From Clostridium gasigenes (GTDB lineage Bacteria > Bacillota > Clostridia > Clostridiales > Clostridiaceae): a stretch of 64,000 bases of DNA. Each line of letters begins with the position of its first letter. The first letter of the stretch is position 1. The position numbers and the translations under genes are program-made. Below are positions 16,415 through 28,159 of the stretch, one piece after another. The stretch lies in contig NZ_FNJM01000004.1 of the NCBI RefSeq assembly GCF_900104115.1, positions 62,001 to 126,000 on the forward strand, in the 5' to 3' direction. The notes below the pieces were generated by a model. That model had not been told where the DNA came from, searched no databases, and saw nothing but the letters and a program-made list of their open reading frames with translations.

Positions 16415-17833
16415 TTAAATTTTTTCTATTTTAAGCATATTTGTTCCGCCGTTTTGAGTTGTTGGCATTCCGGCAGCTATTATAATATCATCACCTTCCT
16501 TAGCAAAGGATGAGCCTTTAGCAACTTTTTTTCCTTCAGTTATAATTTCGTCAGTTGTATTAAACATTTCACAAAGTAGTGGAAATACACCGAAATTTAA
16601 GGAAAGTCCACGTCTTACTTCGTCATGAGGAGTAATGGCGATTATAGGGCATTTAGGTCTATATTTAGAAATTAATTTTGCAGTAGCGCCGCTATTGGTT
16701 GCAGCTACAATGGCTTTAGTATTAAGTAAATTAGAAGTTCTACAAGCTGAGTAGCTTATTGCTTCAGAAAATGCATCTAAAGCAGGTTCTTTTAACCTTT
16801 TATTTAAGTAGTTATAATCAAGATTATCTTCTGTTTCTATGGATATTTTAGACATAGTTTTTGCAGCATCAAGTGGGTAATTACCACTAGCGCTTTCTCC
16901 GCTTAGCATAATTGCATCTGTTCCATCAAAAATAGCATTGCAAATATCACATGCTTCAGCTCTTGTTGGCAATGAATTTCTTATCATTGAATCAAGCATT
17001 TGAGTTGCAGTAATAACTATTTTACCTGCCTCATTACATTTTCTGATAATACTTTTTTGTATTATAGGAACTCTTTCTATTGGAATTTCAACACCCATAT
17101 CACCTCTAGCTACCATAATAGCATCAGAAACTGCAATAATTGAATCTATGTTGTTAACGCCTTCGTGGTTTTCTATTTTAGCTATTACTTGTATAGAGTC
17201 ACCGCCATTAGCCTTTAATACTTTTCTAACGTCATCAATATCGGATGCTTTTCTAATAAAAGAAGCAGCTATGAAATCTACGCCGTTTTGACATCCAAAG
17301 ACTAAATCTTCTTTATCTTTTTCTGTAATTGAAGGAAGGTTTATTTTTACGTTTGGAACATTAACACCTTTATGGTTTTGAATCATTCCACCGATTATAG
17401 TTGTGCAATGAATTTCTTTTCCTATAACCTCAGTTATTTGGAATTTTAATAAACCGTCATCTACTAATATATTTCCACCAACTGAAACATCTTTATAAAG
17501 CTCTTCGTAGGATATGGAACATTTATTAGTATTACCTAAAATTTCACTTCCACAAATAAAGATAAATTCATCTCCTTGTTTAACTTCCACGCCATCATTT
17601 ATAAAATTATGAGTTCTGATTTTAGGTCCTTTTATATCCAGAATAATAGCAGTTGGTGAATTAAGATCGGATCTAACCTTTTTTATCAAATCTATCTTCT
17701 CTTTATGAGTTTCATGAGTACCATGAGAAAAGTTTAATCTTGCGGCACTCATACCGATTTTAATGAATTCTCTTAAAGTTTCTTCATTATCACTAGCAGG
17801 ACCGATTGTAAAAATCATTTTAGTTTTTTGCAT
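16415..17833 (-). CDS. pyk: Pyruvate kinase
   Basis: Pyruvate kinase makes pyruvate and ATP from phosphoenolpyruvate and ADP, the last step of glycolysis. The 472-residue protein shows KMIFTIGPASDN, the RLNFSHG motif, AKIENHEGV (catalytic Lys), and ARGDMGVEIP for metal binding. The C-terminal allosteric domain ends at the usual point. It lacks the extra PEP-utilising-enzyme-like domain present in some Firmicute enzymes. The ATG at 17833 has AGAGAGGTG seven bases upstream. The in-frame GTG at 17842 is part of that ribosome binding site. Confidence 0.97.
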   Translation of the reverse strand: MQKTKMIFTIGPASDNEETLREFIKIGMSAARLNFSHGTHETHKEKIDLIKKVRSDLNSPTAIILDIKGPKIRTHNFINDGVEVKQGDEFIFICGSEILGNTNKCSISYEELYKDVSVGGNILVDDGLLKFQITEVIGKEIHCTTIIGGMIQNHKGVNVPNVKINLPSITEKDKEDLVFGCQNGVDFIAASFIRKASDIDDVRKVLKANGGDSIQVIAKIENHEGVNNIDSIIAVSDAIMVARGDMGVEIPIERVPIIQKSIIRKCNEAGKIVITATQMLDSMIRNSLPTRAEACDICNAIFDGTDAIMLSGESASGNYPLDAAKTMSKISIETEDNLDYNYLNKRLKEPALDAFSEAISYSACRTSNLLNTKAIVAATNSGATAKLISKYRPKCPIIAITPHDEVRRGLSLNFGVFPLLCEMFNTTDEIITEGKKVAKGSSFAKEGDDIIIAAGMPTTQNGGTNMLKIEKI

Positions 17834-17989
17834 AATAAACACCTCTCTAATTTATTTTGTTAAAAATTGAAAATAAAAAATAATCTGAATATTTGAAATG
17901 TGAAATGGAATTTAAGTATTATATATACTATGATATACTAAACTTAATATAATAATTCTAGCATAAAATAAAGAGAGGAAGAGAGAAAT

Positions 17990-19441
17990 ATGAAAATTTT
18001 ACAAAATGTTGAACCTAAAATAGTGTTTTCTTATTTTGAAGAAATATCACAAATACCAAGAGGCTCAGGAAATGAGAAGGCTATAAGTGATTATCTTGTT
18101 AAATTTGCAAAAAAATTAAATTTAGAGGTTATTCAAGATGAAGTTTTAAACGTAATAATTAAAAAGCCAGGAACTAAGGGCTATGAAAACTCAAAAACTG
18201 TTATTATTCAAGGTCATATGGATATGGTCTGTGAAAAAAATAAAGGAACAAATCATGATTTTGAAAAAGATTCTCTTAAGTTAAGAGTTGTAGGAGATAA
18301 TGTTTATGCAACAGACACTACACTTGGAGCAGATAATGGGATAGCGGTAGCTTATGGATTAGCATTAGTAGCTTCAAATGATATTCCACATCCACCATTA
18401 GAAATACTAATAACAACTGATGAGGAAACAGGAATGTCAGGGGCTATGGGAGTATCAAAAAAACACATAGATGGCGAATTGTTAATAAACCTTGATAATG
18501 AAGAAGAAGGTCAATTATTAGTAAGTTGTGCTGGTGGAATAAGAGCTAAATCTTCAGTTTATATAGAGTTAGAAAATAATATTGATAAAATTATTATTGA
18601 ACTAATAATAAGAGGTTTAAAAGGTGGTCATTCAGGTATAGAAATCCATAAAGAAAGAGGAAATTCTAATAAAATTATGGGAAGAATATTAAAAGATATG
18701 TCATCTAAAATTGATTTTAATATACAATCAATAAATGGTGGATCAAAGGATAATGCTATTCCAAGAGAAATGGATGCATTAATAGCAATAAAATCTTCAG
18801 ACTTGCAAAAGGTTAAAGAAATAGTAGCTAATTGGGAAACTGTATTATTAAATGAGTTAAAAACTCAAGATCCAGAGATCGAGATTGGATGTATAGTAGT
18901 AGAAGATTTATCAAAAAAAATATTTACAAAAGAATGTACTAAAAAAGTTGTAGAACTTTTATATTTATATCCAAATGGAGTTAATACAAGAAGTGTTGAG
19001 ATTGAAGGGTTAGTAGAAAGCTCGATAAATCTTGGAGTAGTAACTACTTTTGAAGATGCAGTTAGATTTGATAGTGCTATAAGAAGTTCAGTTGCATCAT
19101 TAAAAGAAGAAATAATATTAAAAGTAAAGACTATAACAGAATTAGTAGGAGCAAATTTTGAAACAACAGCTGGGTATCCAGAATGGCAATATAATAGAGA
19201 GTCAAAGCTAAGAGATATTTGTCAAAAAGTTCATACTAACATGTATGGGAAAAAAGCAGAAATTGCGGCAATACATGCAGGCGTAGAATGTGGACTATTT
19301 AATGAAAGATTAGGTGGATTAGATATGATAAGTTTTGGCCCTAACCTATATGATGTTCATACACCACAAGAACATATGAGTATTTCATCGGTAGAAAGCA
19401 TTTGGAAATATCTAAAGGCAGTTTTAAAAGAATTAAAATAA
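17990..19441 (+). CDS. pepD: Aminoacyl-histidine dipeptidase (M20C family, PepD)
   Basis: The 483-residue protein is a zinc exopeptidase that cleaves Xaa-His and other dipeptides in the cytoplasm. Metal-binding motifs are GHMDMVCE (His, Asp) near residue 79, TLGADNG near 117 and TTDEETG (catalytic Glu pair) near 147. The C-terminal IHAGVECGLF holds the last ligand. The lid domain lies between about 200 and 390. The ribosome binding site AGAGAGGAAGAGAG precedes the ATG. It is divergent from pyk and ends in its own terminator. Confidence 0.95.
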   Translation: MKILQNVEPKIVFSYFEEISQIPRGSGNEKAISDYLVKFAKKLNLEVIQDEVLNVIIKKPGTKGYENSKTVIIQGHMDMVCEKNKGTNHDFEKDSLKLRVVGDNVYATDTTLGADNGIAVAYGLALVASNDIPHPPLEILITTDEETGMSGAMGVSKKHIDGELLINLDNEEEGQLLVSCAGGIRAKSSVYIELENNIDKIIIELIIRGLKGGHSGIEIHKERGNSNKIMGRILKDMSSKIDFNIQSINGGSKDNAIPREMDALIAIKSSDLQKVKEIVANWETVLLNELKTQDPEIEIGCIVVEDLSKKIFTKECTKKVVELLYLYPNGVNTRSVEIEGLVESSINLGVVTTFEDAVRFDSAIRSSVASLKEEIILKVKTITELVGANFETTAGYPEWQYNRESKLRDICQKVHTNMYGKKAEIAAIHAGVECGLFNERLGGLDMISFGPNLYDVHTPQEHMSISSVESIWKYLKAVLKELK

Positions 19442-19452
19442 TACAGATAAAC

Positions 19453-19482
19453 TCCATCCATTTTTTATGGATGGTTTTTTTT
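19453..19482 (+). terminator. Rho-independent terminator after pepD
   Basis: CCATCCAT pairs with ATGGATGG and is followed by eight T. A half copy of the dispersed repeat (TTAGGTGTCTAAGTAAAC) follows at about 19539-19570. Confidence 0.85.
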
Positions 19483-19598
19483 ATGGATGTTTTTTTTATT
19501 ACATAATGAATATTATTGTACTCTACAGAATATATATTATTAGGTGTCTAAGTAAACTTTTAAAAAAATATATTACATGGAAATAGGGGGAGAATAAA

Positions 19599-20288
19599 GT
19601 GAGATACACAAAATATCAGTACAAGAAAAAAAGTAATGGAATAAATTTTCTAACATCTGTGGTAATGATGATATTAGGAGCAGGAGCCATTGGTCTTATT
19701 GTTGGCACGATGATATTTAATACTGTATGGGGCAATAAATTAATGAAAATTGGAGGAACAAGTCAAGAGGTTGTGGCTGATGAAACAGTGAAAAAAGAAG
19801 CTTTCGAATCGGTACAATGTGGATATTTTTCTAAAGAAGAAAATGCAAATAAAGTATTAGAAAGTTTAGGTAAAAGCTATAATTCTTTTGTAGTTAAAGA
19901 TGAAGAGAAATTTAGAGTTTTAGCAGGGGTATTTACTGGAGAAGAGGGAGATAAAGCTTTAAAGGAATTAAAAGATAAAGGAATTGAAGCTGCTAAAGTA
20001 AAATTTACTCTTGATGAAGAAGATAAAGTACAAGAGCAAATCAGTGCTATTTCAGATGGATATTTTAAAATAGTAACAACACTTAAAAATAATGAAGTTA
20101 AAGCTGTTAGCACAAGTGAGTTTAAAGGTTGGACAAAAGAATTGCCTGAAATAACTGAAGGTGATAAAAAGGAAATTATTGGACAGTTTAAAAAGCATAT
20201 TGAAGAATTACCAAGTGAACTAAAAAAAGAAAATTTAACTGATGAATTAAAATATATTTATACAATACTTATTAATTTTAAGAGATAG
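19599..20288 (+). CDS. SPOR-domain membrane protein
   Basis: The 229-residue protein has a short cytoplasmic N-terminus, one transmembrane helix (about residues 15-45, FLTSVVMMILGAGAIGLIVG), and an extracytoplasmic SPOR domain at about 68-130 (VQCGYFSKEENANKVLESLG, KFRVLAGVFTGEEG). SPOR domains bind denuded glycan strands at division septa. The C-terminal 100 residues are helical with no recognised motif. The GTG start is preceded by AGGGGGAG. It sits shortly before the maf-mre cluster but has its own terminator. Confidence 0.85.
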   Translation: MRYTKYQYKKKSNGINFLTSVVMMILGAGAIGLIVGTMIFNTVWGNKLMKIGGTSQEVVADETVKKEAFESVQCGYFSKEENANKVLESLGKSYNSFVVKDEEKFRVLAGVFTGEEGDKALKELKDKGIEAAKVKFTLDEEDKVQEQISAISDGYFKIVTTLKNNEVKAVSTSEFKGWTKELPEITEGDKKEIIGQFKKHIEELPSELKKENLTDELKYIYTILINFKR

Positions 20289-20307
20289 AAAATAATCCTT
20301 TAATATA

Positions 20308-20366
20308 AATCTACTTATTTAATTAATGATATTATCATAAATTAAATTAAGTAGATTATTTTTTTA
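20308..20366 (+). terminator. Rho-independent terminator after the SPOR gene
   Basis: AATCTACTTAATTTAAT-type arms (AATCTACTTATTTAATT and ATTAAATTAAGTAGATT) flank an 18-base loop and end in TTTTTTT. Confidence 0.75.
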
Positions 20367-20370
20367 TATA

Positions 20371-20611
20371 AGTTAGAGAACTTCAAAAAAATACCAAAAA
20401 TATTACAAATAAATAAAATTTGTATAAAGAATGGCAAAGATACTTGTGTGGCTTTATATAAAATGATAAACTATATAAGATATAGGTAGTAGGTATAAAG
20501 GTCATTGCAACCTTTAATCTTCAGATTATGACAGTCTGAAAAAAAATATTATAATGTGTAGAATGCACATTTTTGGGCAATATATAATATAGATAGGTAG
20601 GATGTGATAAT
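20371..20611. other. Intergenic leader of maf with half repeat and two small hairpins
   Basis: A half copy of the dispersed repeat (AGTTAGAGAACTTCAAAAAA) is at 20371-20390. Further on, TAAAGGT/ACCTTTA arms at about 20497-20517 and TTCAGA/TCTGAA arms at about 20519-20540 form two tandem hairpins of unknown function. No ORF or known RNA family was recognised. Confidence 0.4.
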
Positions 20612-21178
20612 TTGAAATATATTTTAGCATCAGCATCAGAAAGAAGACAAGAACTATTACATAGGATAGTAAATGATTTTGATATAATAATAAGTAATTT
20701 TGATGAGGATTCAGTTAGAGTAGGAAAAAATGTAGAAGAATACGTTATAGAAATTGCAGAAGGCAAAGCAATAGATGTAATAAAAAATATTAATGAAGAT
20801 GCAGTAGTAATAGCTGCGGACACAATTGTTACTCTAGATAATAAAATTCTTGGAAAACCAAAAGATGAAAATCATGCTTTTGAAATGTTAAAGTTATTAA
20901 GTGGTAAAACTCATAGAGTTTATTCCGCGGTAGTTGTAATTAACACTAAGAATAAAAAAGTTGAAAAAAAATGTCTTTATACAGAGGTTAAGTTTTCGGA
21001 AATAACTGATGAAGAAATAAAACAATACATAGAAACTAGAGAGCCTTTAGATAAAGCAGGATCATATGGAATTCAAGGCTACGGTGGTATATTTGTTGAA
21101 AAAATTAACGGATGCTATTATAATGTGGTAGGATTACCATTGAATAGTCTTAATAAAATGATAAAAAATGTCATATGA
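20612..21178 (+). CDS. maf: Maf-family nucleoside triphosphate pyrophosphatase
   Basis: The 188-residue protein begins KYILASASERRQELL, the SxSPRR-type phosphate-binding motif of Maf. It contains VIAADTIV, GKPKDENHA and the C-terminal KAGSYGIQGYGG. Family members hydrolyse dTTP, UTP or modified nucleotides to the monophosphate and help septum control. It heads the radC-mreBCD cluster, the usual Firmicute order. The start is a TTG with AGGATGTG about 7 bases upstream. I see no better ATG. Confidence 0.95.
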   Translation: MKYILASASERRQELLHRIVNDFDIIISNFDEDSVRVGKNVEEYVIEIAEGKAIDVIKNINEDAVVIAADTIVTLDNKILGKPKDENHAFEMLKLLSGKTHRVYSAVVVINTKNKKVEKKCLYTEVKFSEITDEEIKQYIETREPLDKAGSYGIQGYGGIFVEKINGCYYNVVGLPLNSLNKMIKNVI

Positions 21179-21263
21179 GATGCTTCATTAGAAAAGCTAC
21201 ATTAATGTCACCAAGTCTAGAGGGAAAATAGGGATGGGGTATATTTAAACAAGGAGTAACTTT

Positions 21264-22989
<1,726 letters not shown>

Positions 22990-22990
<1 letters not shown>

Positions 22991-23838
22991 TGAAGATTTT
23001 TAAAAATAAACTGGCAGTTACTATAATAGTACTGTCAGTTGCCTTTTTTGGCATAATTATTTATACTATAAAAAGTGATCAAAAGGGTGCAATATCAGGT
23101 GGCGCAGGTACTGTAGTAAGTCCTTTGCAGAAAATTGTTTATGGAGCAAATAGTAAATTAAAAGGATTTGCAGACTTTTTATTAAATTTTTCTGAAGTAA
23201 AAGCGGAAAATAAAAGTCTAACAAGTTCTAATATTGAATTAGAAAATAAATTATTAGAGTATAATAATTTAAAAGAAGAAAATGAACGTCTTAGAGAGGT
23301 TTTCAAATTAACTGAAAGTAAAGATAATTACACTTATTTAGGGTGTAATATTATAGGCGACAGTGGTGGAAACTTTCTAGATGGATATACTATAGATAAA
23401 GGTGAAAAAAATGGAATCACAAAGGACATGATTGTGATATCAGCTAAGGGGTTAGTAGGTCAAGTAATTTCAACAGGAAGCAATTGGAGTATAGTAGAAA
23501 CCTTAACAAGTCCTAATATATCAGTTGCGATAATGGTTGATAGTACAAGAGATTCAACTGGGATTTTAAAAGGGTATAAAGATAAAAAAAATAATAATAT
23601 AGTTAAAGTTGAAAATATTCTTCTAGATTCTAAAATCAAAGAAGGCGATGTAATAATGACCTCAGGCCTTGGAATGATTTACCCTAAGGAAATAAGAATT
23701 GGTGAGGTTATGTCAGTTGAAACTGATAATGTTAAGGTTATGAAAAGTGCAATAATTAAACCTTATGTAGACTTTAATAAGTTAGAAGAATTATTTGTTG
23801 TTATTCCTAGTGAAACAAGGGATATTAAATATGATTAA
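22990..23838 (+). CDS. mreC: Rod-shape protein MreC
   Basis: The 282-residue protein has one N-terminal membrane helix (LAVTIIVLSVAFFGIIIY). A coiled coil at about 65-105 (KAENKSLTSSNIELENKLLE) follows, then the two beta-barrel domains of MreC outside the membrane (GEKNGITKDMIVISAKGLVG; EGDVIMTSGLGMIYPKEIRIG). It links MreB to penicillin-binding protein 2 in the elongation complex. The start overlaps the mreB stop codon (TAATG). Confidence 0.96.
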
Positions 23839-23848
23839 GAGGTAATAT

Positions 23849-24340
23849 ATGAAAAATTGGGTGGTTATTTTAGTTTCAATAATACTATTAATATTAGATA
23901 ATTCTCTTATGCCATTCTTAGCTATAAGAGGGGCTTTTCCAAGCTTATTATTTATATTTGCTATTAGCTACTCCTTAGTTAAAGGTGGTACAGAAGCTGT
24001 AATAGTAGGTGCTTTTAGTGGAATTCTCCAAGATATATTCTTTTATAACGGTATGGGGATAAATTCGCTTTCAAATCTATTATTATGTGTACTAGCCGCC
24101 TTTGTAGGAGAAAATATATTCAAAAATAAAAGGCTTATACCTGTATTAACTATGTTTATAGTATCAATAATTAAAGTTGGTGTAGTCTATATATTTATAA
24201 AGGTTAATGGTAATGATATTAATATTAGAATGGCGTTACTATCGTCCGTATATAATGCAATTGTATTGTTCTTTGGGTATAATTTTGTTTTAAAACTTTG
24301 TGATAAAGAATATAAAAAAAGTTCATGGAGGTTTAGATGA
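23849..24340 (+). CDS. mreD: Rod-shape protein MreD
   Basis: The 163-residue protein has about five hydrophobic segments. The central LQDIFFYNGMGINSLSNLLL is typical of MreD, with the conserved QD and G-N-L pattern. It acts in the membrane with MreC. It is placed 10 bases after mreC and overlaps mrdA by 4 bases. Confidence 0.93.
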   Translation: MKNWVVILVSIILLILDNSLMPFLAIRGAFPSLLFIFAISYSLVKGGTEAVIVGAFSGILQDIFFYNGMGINSLSNLLLCVLAAFVGENIFKNKRLIPVLTMFIVSIIKVGVVYIFIKVNGNDINIRMALLSSVYNAIVLFFGYNFVLKLCDKEYKKSSWRFR

Positions 24341-27270
24341 TAGTTCAAAAGCCAAGAAAGAAAAAAAAGTTATCAAGATATACTGTTTTAAATATAATAA
24401 TGTTAACTATATTTGGGATAATAGTTATAAAATTATTGTATCTTCAAGTTTATAAGTATGATGATTATAAAGAAAGAGCTGATGTTAGTTCAACAAGATT
24501 TGTTGCTGAAAAGGCACCACGGGGAAAAATATATGACAGTAAAGGAAATATATTAGCAACTAATACTCAAACATATACACTAACATATACAAAAACTGAC
24601 GAGTCACAAGAAAGATTTTATGAGACTATGGATAAAGTTTTTAAAATATTATCAGAAAATAGTGAAAAATTTCAGGATGATTTATTGTTGAAAATTGATG
24701 GTAATGGGAAATTTTATTACGACTTTAAAACAACTAGTGCAGATAGTAGAAAAGCCGTAGAAAAATTATTTAAGAGAGATAGAGGCTTACATGAAGGAGT
24801 TCAAAAGAAATTATTTAAAGATGAAAAAGGTGATTTAACTGATACGCAAATAGATAAAATTAATGAAGAATTACTTAAAATGACACCTGAAGATACTTTT
24901 TATGAGCTAGTTAAAACATATGATATGTACGAGTTGATTTTAAATCCTAATCTAAACCAAGAAGGAAAAGAAAAAGAAAAAGAAGCTGAAATAAAAAAAT
25001 ATACAAATATGACTGGTAAGGAAATAACAGATTTATTACTAGAAAAATATTCTATTAATGATTTAAGAAATTATATGGTTATTAAGGATACTATAAAAAT
25101 GCAAAGTTTTAAAGGTTATAGAGCGGTAACTATTGCAAATAATATCAAAAGAGATACAGCATTTATAGTTGAACAAAAACTTAATGATCTTCCTGGTATA
25201 GCTGTTAGTTTAACACCTATAAGATTGTATCCTTATAAAAATTTAGGCTCAGCAGTTTTAGGATATATGTCTTCTATTGGTAGTTGGGAAGAAAGCACTT
25301 ATGAATTACAAGGATACGATGCATCTTCAGATTTAATTGGTACTGCAGGGATAGAATCTGCATTTGAAGAACAGTTAAAAGGAACTAAAGGTGGATCTAC
25401 CATAAAGGTAAACTCTAAAGGTAAAGAAACTGAAAAATTATTTGAACTTGAATCATATCAAGGAAACAATGTTCATTTAACTATTGATAAAGATGTACAA
25501 TATGCAGCTCAACAATCTCTTGCAGATCAGATAAATGCATTAACTACTACTGGGGTTAATGGAGAACAACCATGGAAAAGTGCCACTAGAGGTGCAGTAG
25601 TTGCAATAGAAGTTAAGACAGGAAGAATATTAGCTTTAGCTAGTTATCCTGACTATGATCCCAACTTATTTGCAATACCAGGGCAATTAACTCCAGAACA
25701 AAGTGAAAAGTATTTTAATCCTGATTTAGAGAAGTTTGGTAAAGAATTTATATCTAAGACAGGTGCTACAGGTGGTTTGGATAAGTTGTTTTATAAAGAT
25801 GAAGAGTCTGGAATTAGAGACGATTCAAATGATGTTTATCCAAGAAGTTTCTATAATTATGCAACTCTTGGATTGATTCCACCAGGTTCAGCCTTTAAAC
25901 CAGTAACGGCAGTTGCGGGGCTTCAAGAAGGAGTTTTTGCTATCGGAGAAACTATATTTGATGGGGGGATATTTGATATACATCCAGAGATAGGATATAA
26001 ACCTAAAAATTATGGAGGAATAGGTAATGGTCCTACTGATATAAAAAAAGCATTAGAAAAATCATCAAATTTCTATTTCTTTGAAACTGAATATAGACTA
26101 TACAATAAATATAATGGTGGAATTGAAGCTCAAAATAAACTAGCTGAATATGCATGGAAATTTGGACTTGGAAGTGATCCAAACGGAAAGCAAAAACTAG
26201 GAACTGGAATAGAAATTCCAGAACGTATAGGTACAATGTATTCTTTTGAAGAATACAAATCAGCTAAAATATCAACGTCAATGTATGCATTTGTAAATGC
26301 ATTTAAAAAGGGCGAATATACTGGGCGTACATTTATACCCTTTGATATTGAAAAATTAGATGATGATTCAGATGAATTAAAGGCAGCGAAACAAGCTCTT
26401 AAAGACAAAATTTTAGCAAGATTAGAATTAGTAGGTGTAGATGTTGAAAAAGCTACTGATGATGAGTTTAACAAAAGTGTTGAACCGGAGATACTTAAAA
26501 TTATGAAGTTATCAACTAAGTACAAAGAGACTATTGATAGCTATGAAAAGGAAAAGGGAATAAAGGTTGATTTAGAAAATGAAGTAGCTAAATTAGCAAA
26601 TGCAGTAACCTTATTTACAATAGATCAAAAGACTGAAATGACAAATATAGCAGAACCTATAAATGCAGCTATTGGTCAGGGGATAAGTAATTTCACACCT
26701 CTTGAACTAGCTAACTATATGGCTACTTTAGCTAATAATGGTGTAAGAAATAGAGTTCGGTTAGTTGATAAAATAACTACACAAGATGGTGAAGTTGTTA
26801 AAGAATTTGAAACAGAACAAGTTGATAAAGTAGATATTGATCCACAAAATTATGCAGCAATTAAAGAAGGTATGCGGAGAGTTACTAATTCAGGTGGATA
26901 CGCTCAAACTGTATTCGATGGATTTCCTATAAAAACAGCATCTAAAACAGGAACTGCAGATTTTCGTAGTGATGATGAAAAATATAAAGAAATTGGCAGA
27001 CAGCCTTATGCAACATTTGGTGGCTTTGCTCCACTAGATGATCCTAAAATAGCTGTTTTCTCAGTTATTTATGATGCTAGTAGAGGTAGTTTTGCATCAA
27101 TGCCAGCAAGAGCAGTATATGAAGCTTACTTCAAAGATGAATTAATAAAAATGGATCCTAATTATCCAAGTAAATCTTCAATGTTTAAAAAATATGTAAC
27201 TGATTCACCTTATAAGGACAATAAAGATACGCTGGAACAGGTGAAAACAGAGGAAATAAAAAAACCATAG
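24337..27270 (+). CDS. mrdA: Penicillin-binding protein 2 (elongation transpeptidase)
   Basis: The 977-residue class B PBP has an N-terminal membrane helix (VLNIIMLTIFGIIVIKLLYL), a pedestal domain beginning ADVSSTRFVAEKAPRGKIYD, and a transpeptidase domain. The active-site motifs are SAFK with Ser518, SSN at 576-578 and KTG at 870-872. It crosslinks peptidoglycan during side-wall growth together with RodA. It is longer than the 600-700 residues of Gram-negative PBP2. Extra sequence lies in the pedestal (about 90-230) and about 150 residues lie between SSN and KTG, with a charged helical region near 670-750. Long forms like this are common in clostridia. Confidence 0.95.
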   Translation: MIVQKPRKKKKLSRYTVLNIIMLTIFGIIVIKLLYLQVYKYDDYKERADVSSTRFVAEKAPRGKIYDSKGNILATNTQTYTLTYTKTDESQERFYETMDKVFKILSENSEKFQDDLLLKIDGNGKFYYDFKTTSADSRKAVEKLFKRDRGLHEGVQKKLFKDEKGDLTDTQIDKINEELLKMTPEDTFYELVKTYDMYELILNPNLNQEGKEKEKEAEIKKYTNMTGKEITDLLLEKYSINDLRNYMVIKDTIKMQSFKGYRAVTIANNIKRDTAFIVEQKLNDLPGIAVSLTPIRLYPYKNLGSAVLGYMSSIGSWEESTYELQGYDASSDLIGTAGIESAFEEQLKGTKGGSTIKVNSKGKETEKLFELESYQGNNVHLTIDKDVQYAAQQSLADQINALTTTGVNGEQPWKSATRGAVVAIEVKTGRILALASYPDYDPNLFAIPGQLTPEQSEKYFNPDLEKFGKEFISKTGATGGLDKLFYKDEESGIRDDSNDVYPRSFYNYATLGLIPPGSAFKPVTAVAGLQEGVFAIGETIFDGGIFDIHPEIGYKPKNYGGIGNGPTDIKKALEKSSNFYFFETEYRLYNKYNGGIEAQNKLAEYAWKFGLGSDPNGKQKLGTGIEIPERIGTMYSFEEYKSAKISTSMYAFVNAFKKGEYTGRTFIPFDIEKLDDDSDELKAAKQALKDKILARLELVGVDVEKATDDEFNKSVEPEILKIMKLSTKYKETIDSYEKEKGIKVDLENEVAKLANAVTLFTIDQKTEMTNIAEPINAAIGQGISNFTPLELANYMATLANNGVRNRVRLVDKITTQDGEVVKEFETEQVDKVDIDPQNYAAIKEGMRRVTNSGGYAQTVFDGFPIKTASKTGTADFRSDDEKYKEIGRQPYATFGGFAPLDDPKIAVFSVIYDASRGSFASMPARAVYEAYFKDELIKMDPNYPSKSSMFKKYVTDSPYKDNKDTLEQVKTEEIKKP

Positions 27271-27282
27271 TAGAAAATATTT

Positions 27283-27317
27283 AAATAAGGACTTTGCATG
27301 CAAAGTCCTTATTTTTA
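27283..27317 (+). terminator. Rho-independent terminator after mrdA
   Basis: AAATAAGGACTTTG and CAAAGTCCTTATTT form a perfect stem over a CATG loop, followed by T-rich sequence. Confidence 0.92.
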
Positions 27318-27405
27318 TATAAAAATATAATGAAGTTAAATTCTTATATAATACGAAAGTTATCGGTTTATGGTTAATTTAAATATGTTATTTATTGTTG
27401 TTTAA

Positions 27406-27414
27406 TGCTATAAT
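27406..27414 (+). promoter_or_regulatory. Extended -10 promoter of minC
   Basis: TGCTATAAT is an extended -10 element. The -35 region 17 bases upstream is poor. It lies about 70 bases before the minC start and is consistent with a separate min transcript after the mrdA terminator. Confidence 0.45.
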
Positions 27415-27484
27415 TATTAAGTACATAATTATAAGTATGTAAATTAAATTTATAATGGTTTTAAAAATTGGTGGAGGGTGACCA

Positions 27485-28141
27485 ATGAATGATGATAGAT
27501 TACAAATAAGAGGAACTAAAGAAGGTATAAATGCGATAATAGATATGGAAAAGTTTGATACCTTTGAGGAGATGCTAGATTTATTAATTGAAAAATTAAC
27601 AGCTGGTAAAAGCTTCTATAGGGGATCTACCCTTAAAATAACAGCAAATCTTAAAAGAGTAAGTGAAGTAGATATTGAGAAATTAAAAGCAGTTTTATTT
27701 GAAAAAATACTAATTAGAGATTGTATCCTTGAAGAAACCCAAATAGATAAAAAAGAAGAAATAGAAAAAGAAAATAAAATATTTAATGGCGTTTATGAAG
27801 GAAAAACTAAATTTTTAAAAAAGACAGTAAGAGGTGGACAATTAATAAATTATTCTGGTAATATTGTAATAATAGGTGATGTTAATAGTGGAGCAGAGGT
27901 CCATGCAGGTGGAAACATTATTGTAATGGGAAGAATTAAAGGACTAGTGCATGCAGGTGTAGGTGGAAATAAAAAAGCTATAATTTCGGCATTAAGTCTT
28001 CAACCAGAAGTACTACAAATTGCTAATATAATAACAATATCACCTGATGATAGTCAAAAGCCTAGCTATCCAGAAGTTGCAAAGATTAAGGATGATACAA
28101 TAATTGTAGAACCTTATTTACCAAATAAATATATATATTAA
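27485..28141 (+). CDS. minC: Septum site-determining protein MinC
   Basis: The 218-residue protein has an N-terminal FtsZ-inhibiting domain (about 1-100). The C-terminal right-handed beta-helix has the family motif [20 protein letters not shown] followed by [23 protein letters not shown] at about 118-160. It blocks Z-ring assembly away from midcell when recruited by MinD. GGAGGGTG precedes the ATG. minC, minD and minE run in this order, as in clostridia that use MinE rather than DivIVA/MinJ. Confidence 0.96.
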   Translation: MNDDRLQIRGTKEGINAIIDMEKFDTFEEMLDLLIEKLTAGKSFYRGSTLKITANLKRVSEVDIEKLKAVLFEKILIRDCILEETQIDKKEEIEKENKIFNGVYEGKTKFLKKTVRGGQLINYSGNIVIIGDVNSGAEVHAGGNIIVMGRIKGLVHAGVGGNKKAIISALSLQPEVLQIANIITISPDDSQKPSYPEVAKIKDDTIIVEPYLPNKYIY

Positions 28142-28159
28142 AATCGGAGGTATAATGAT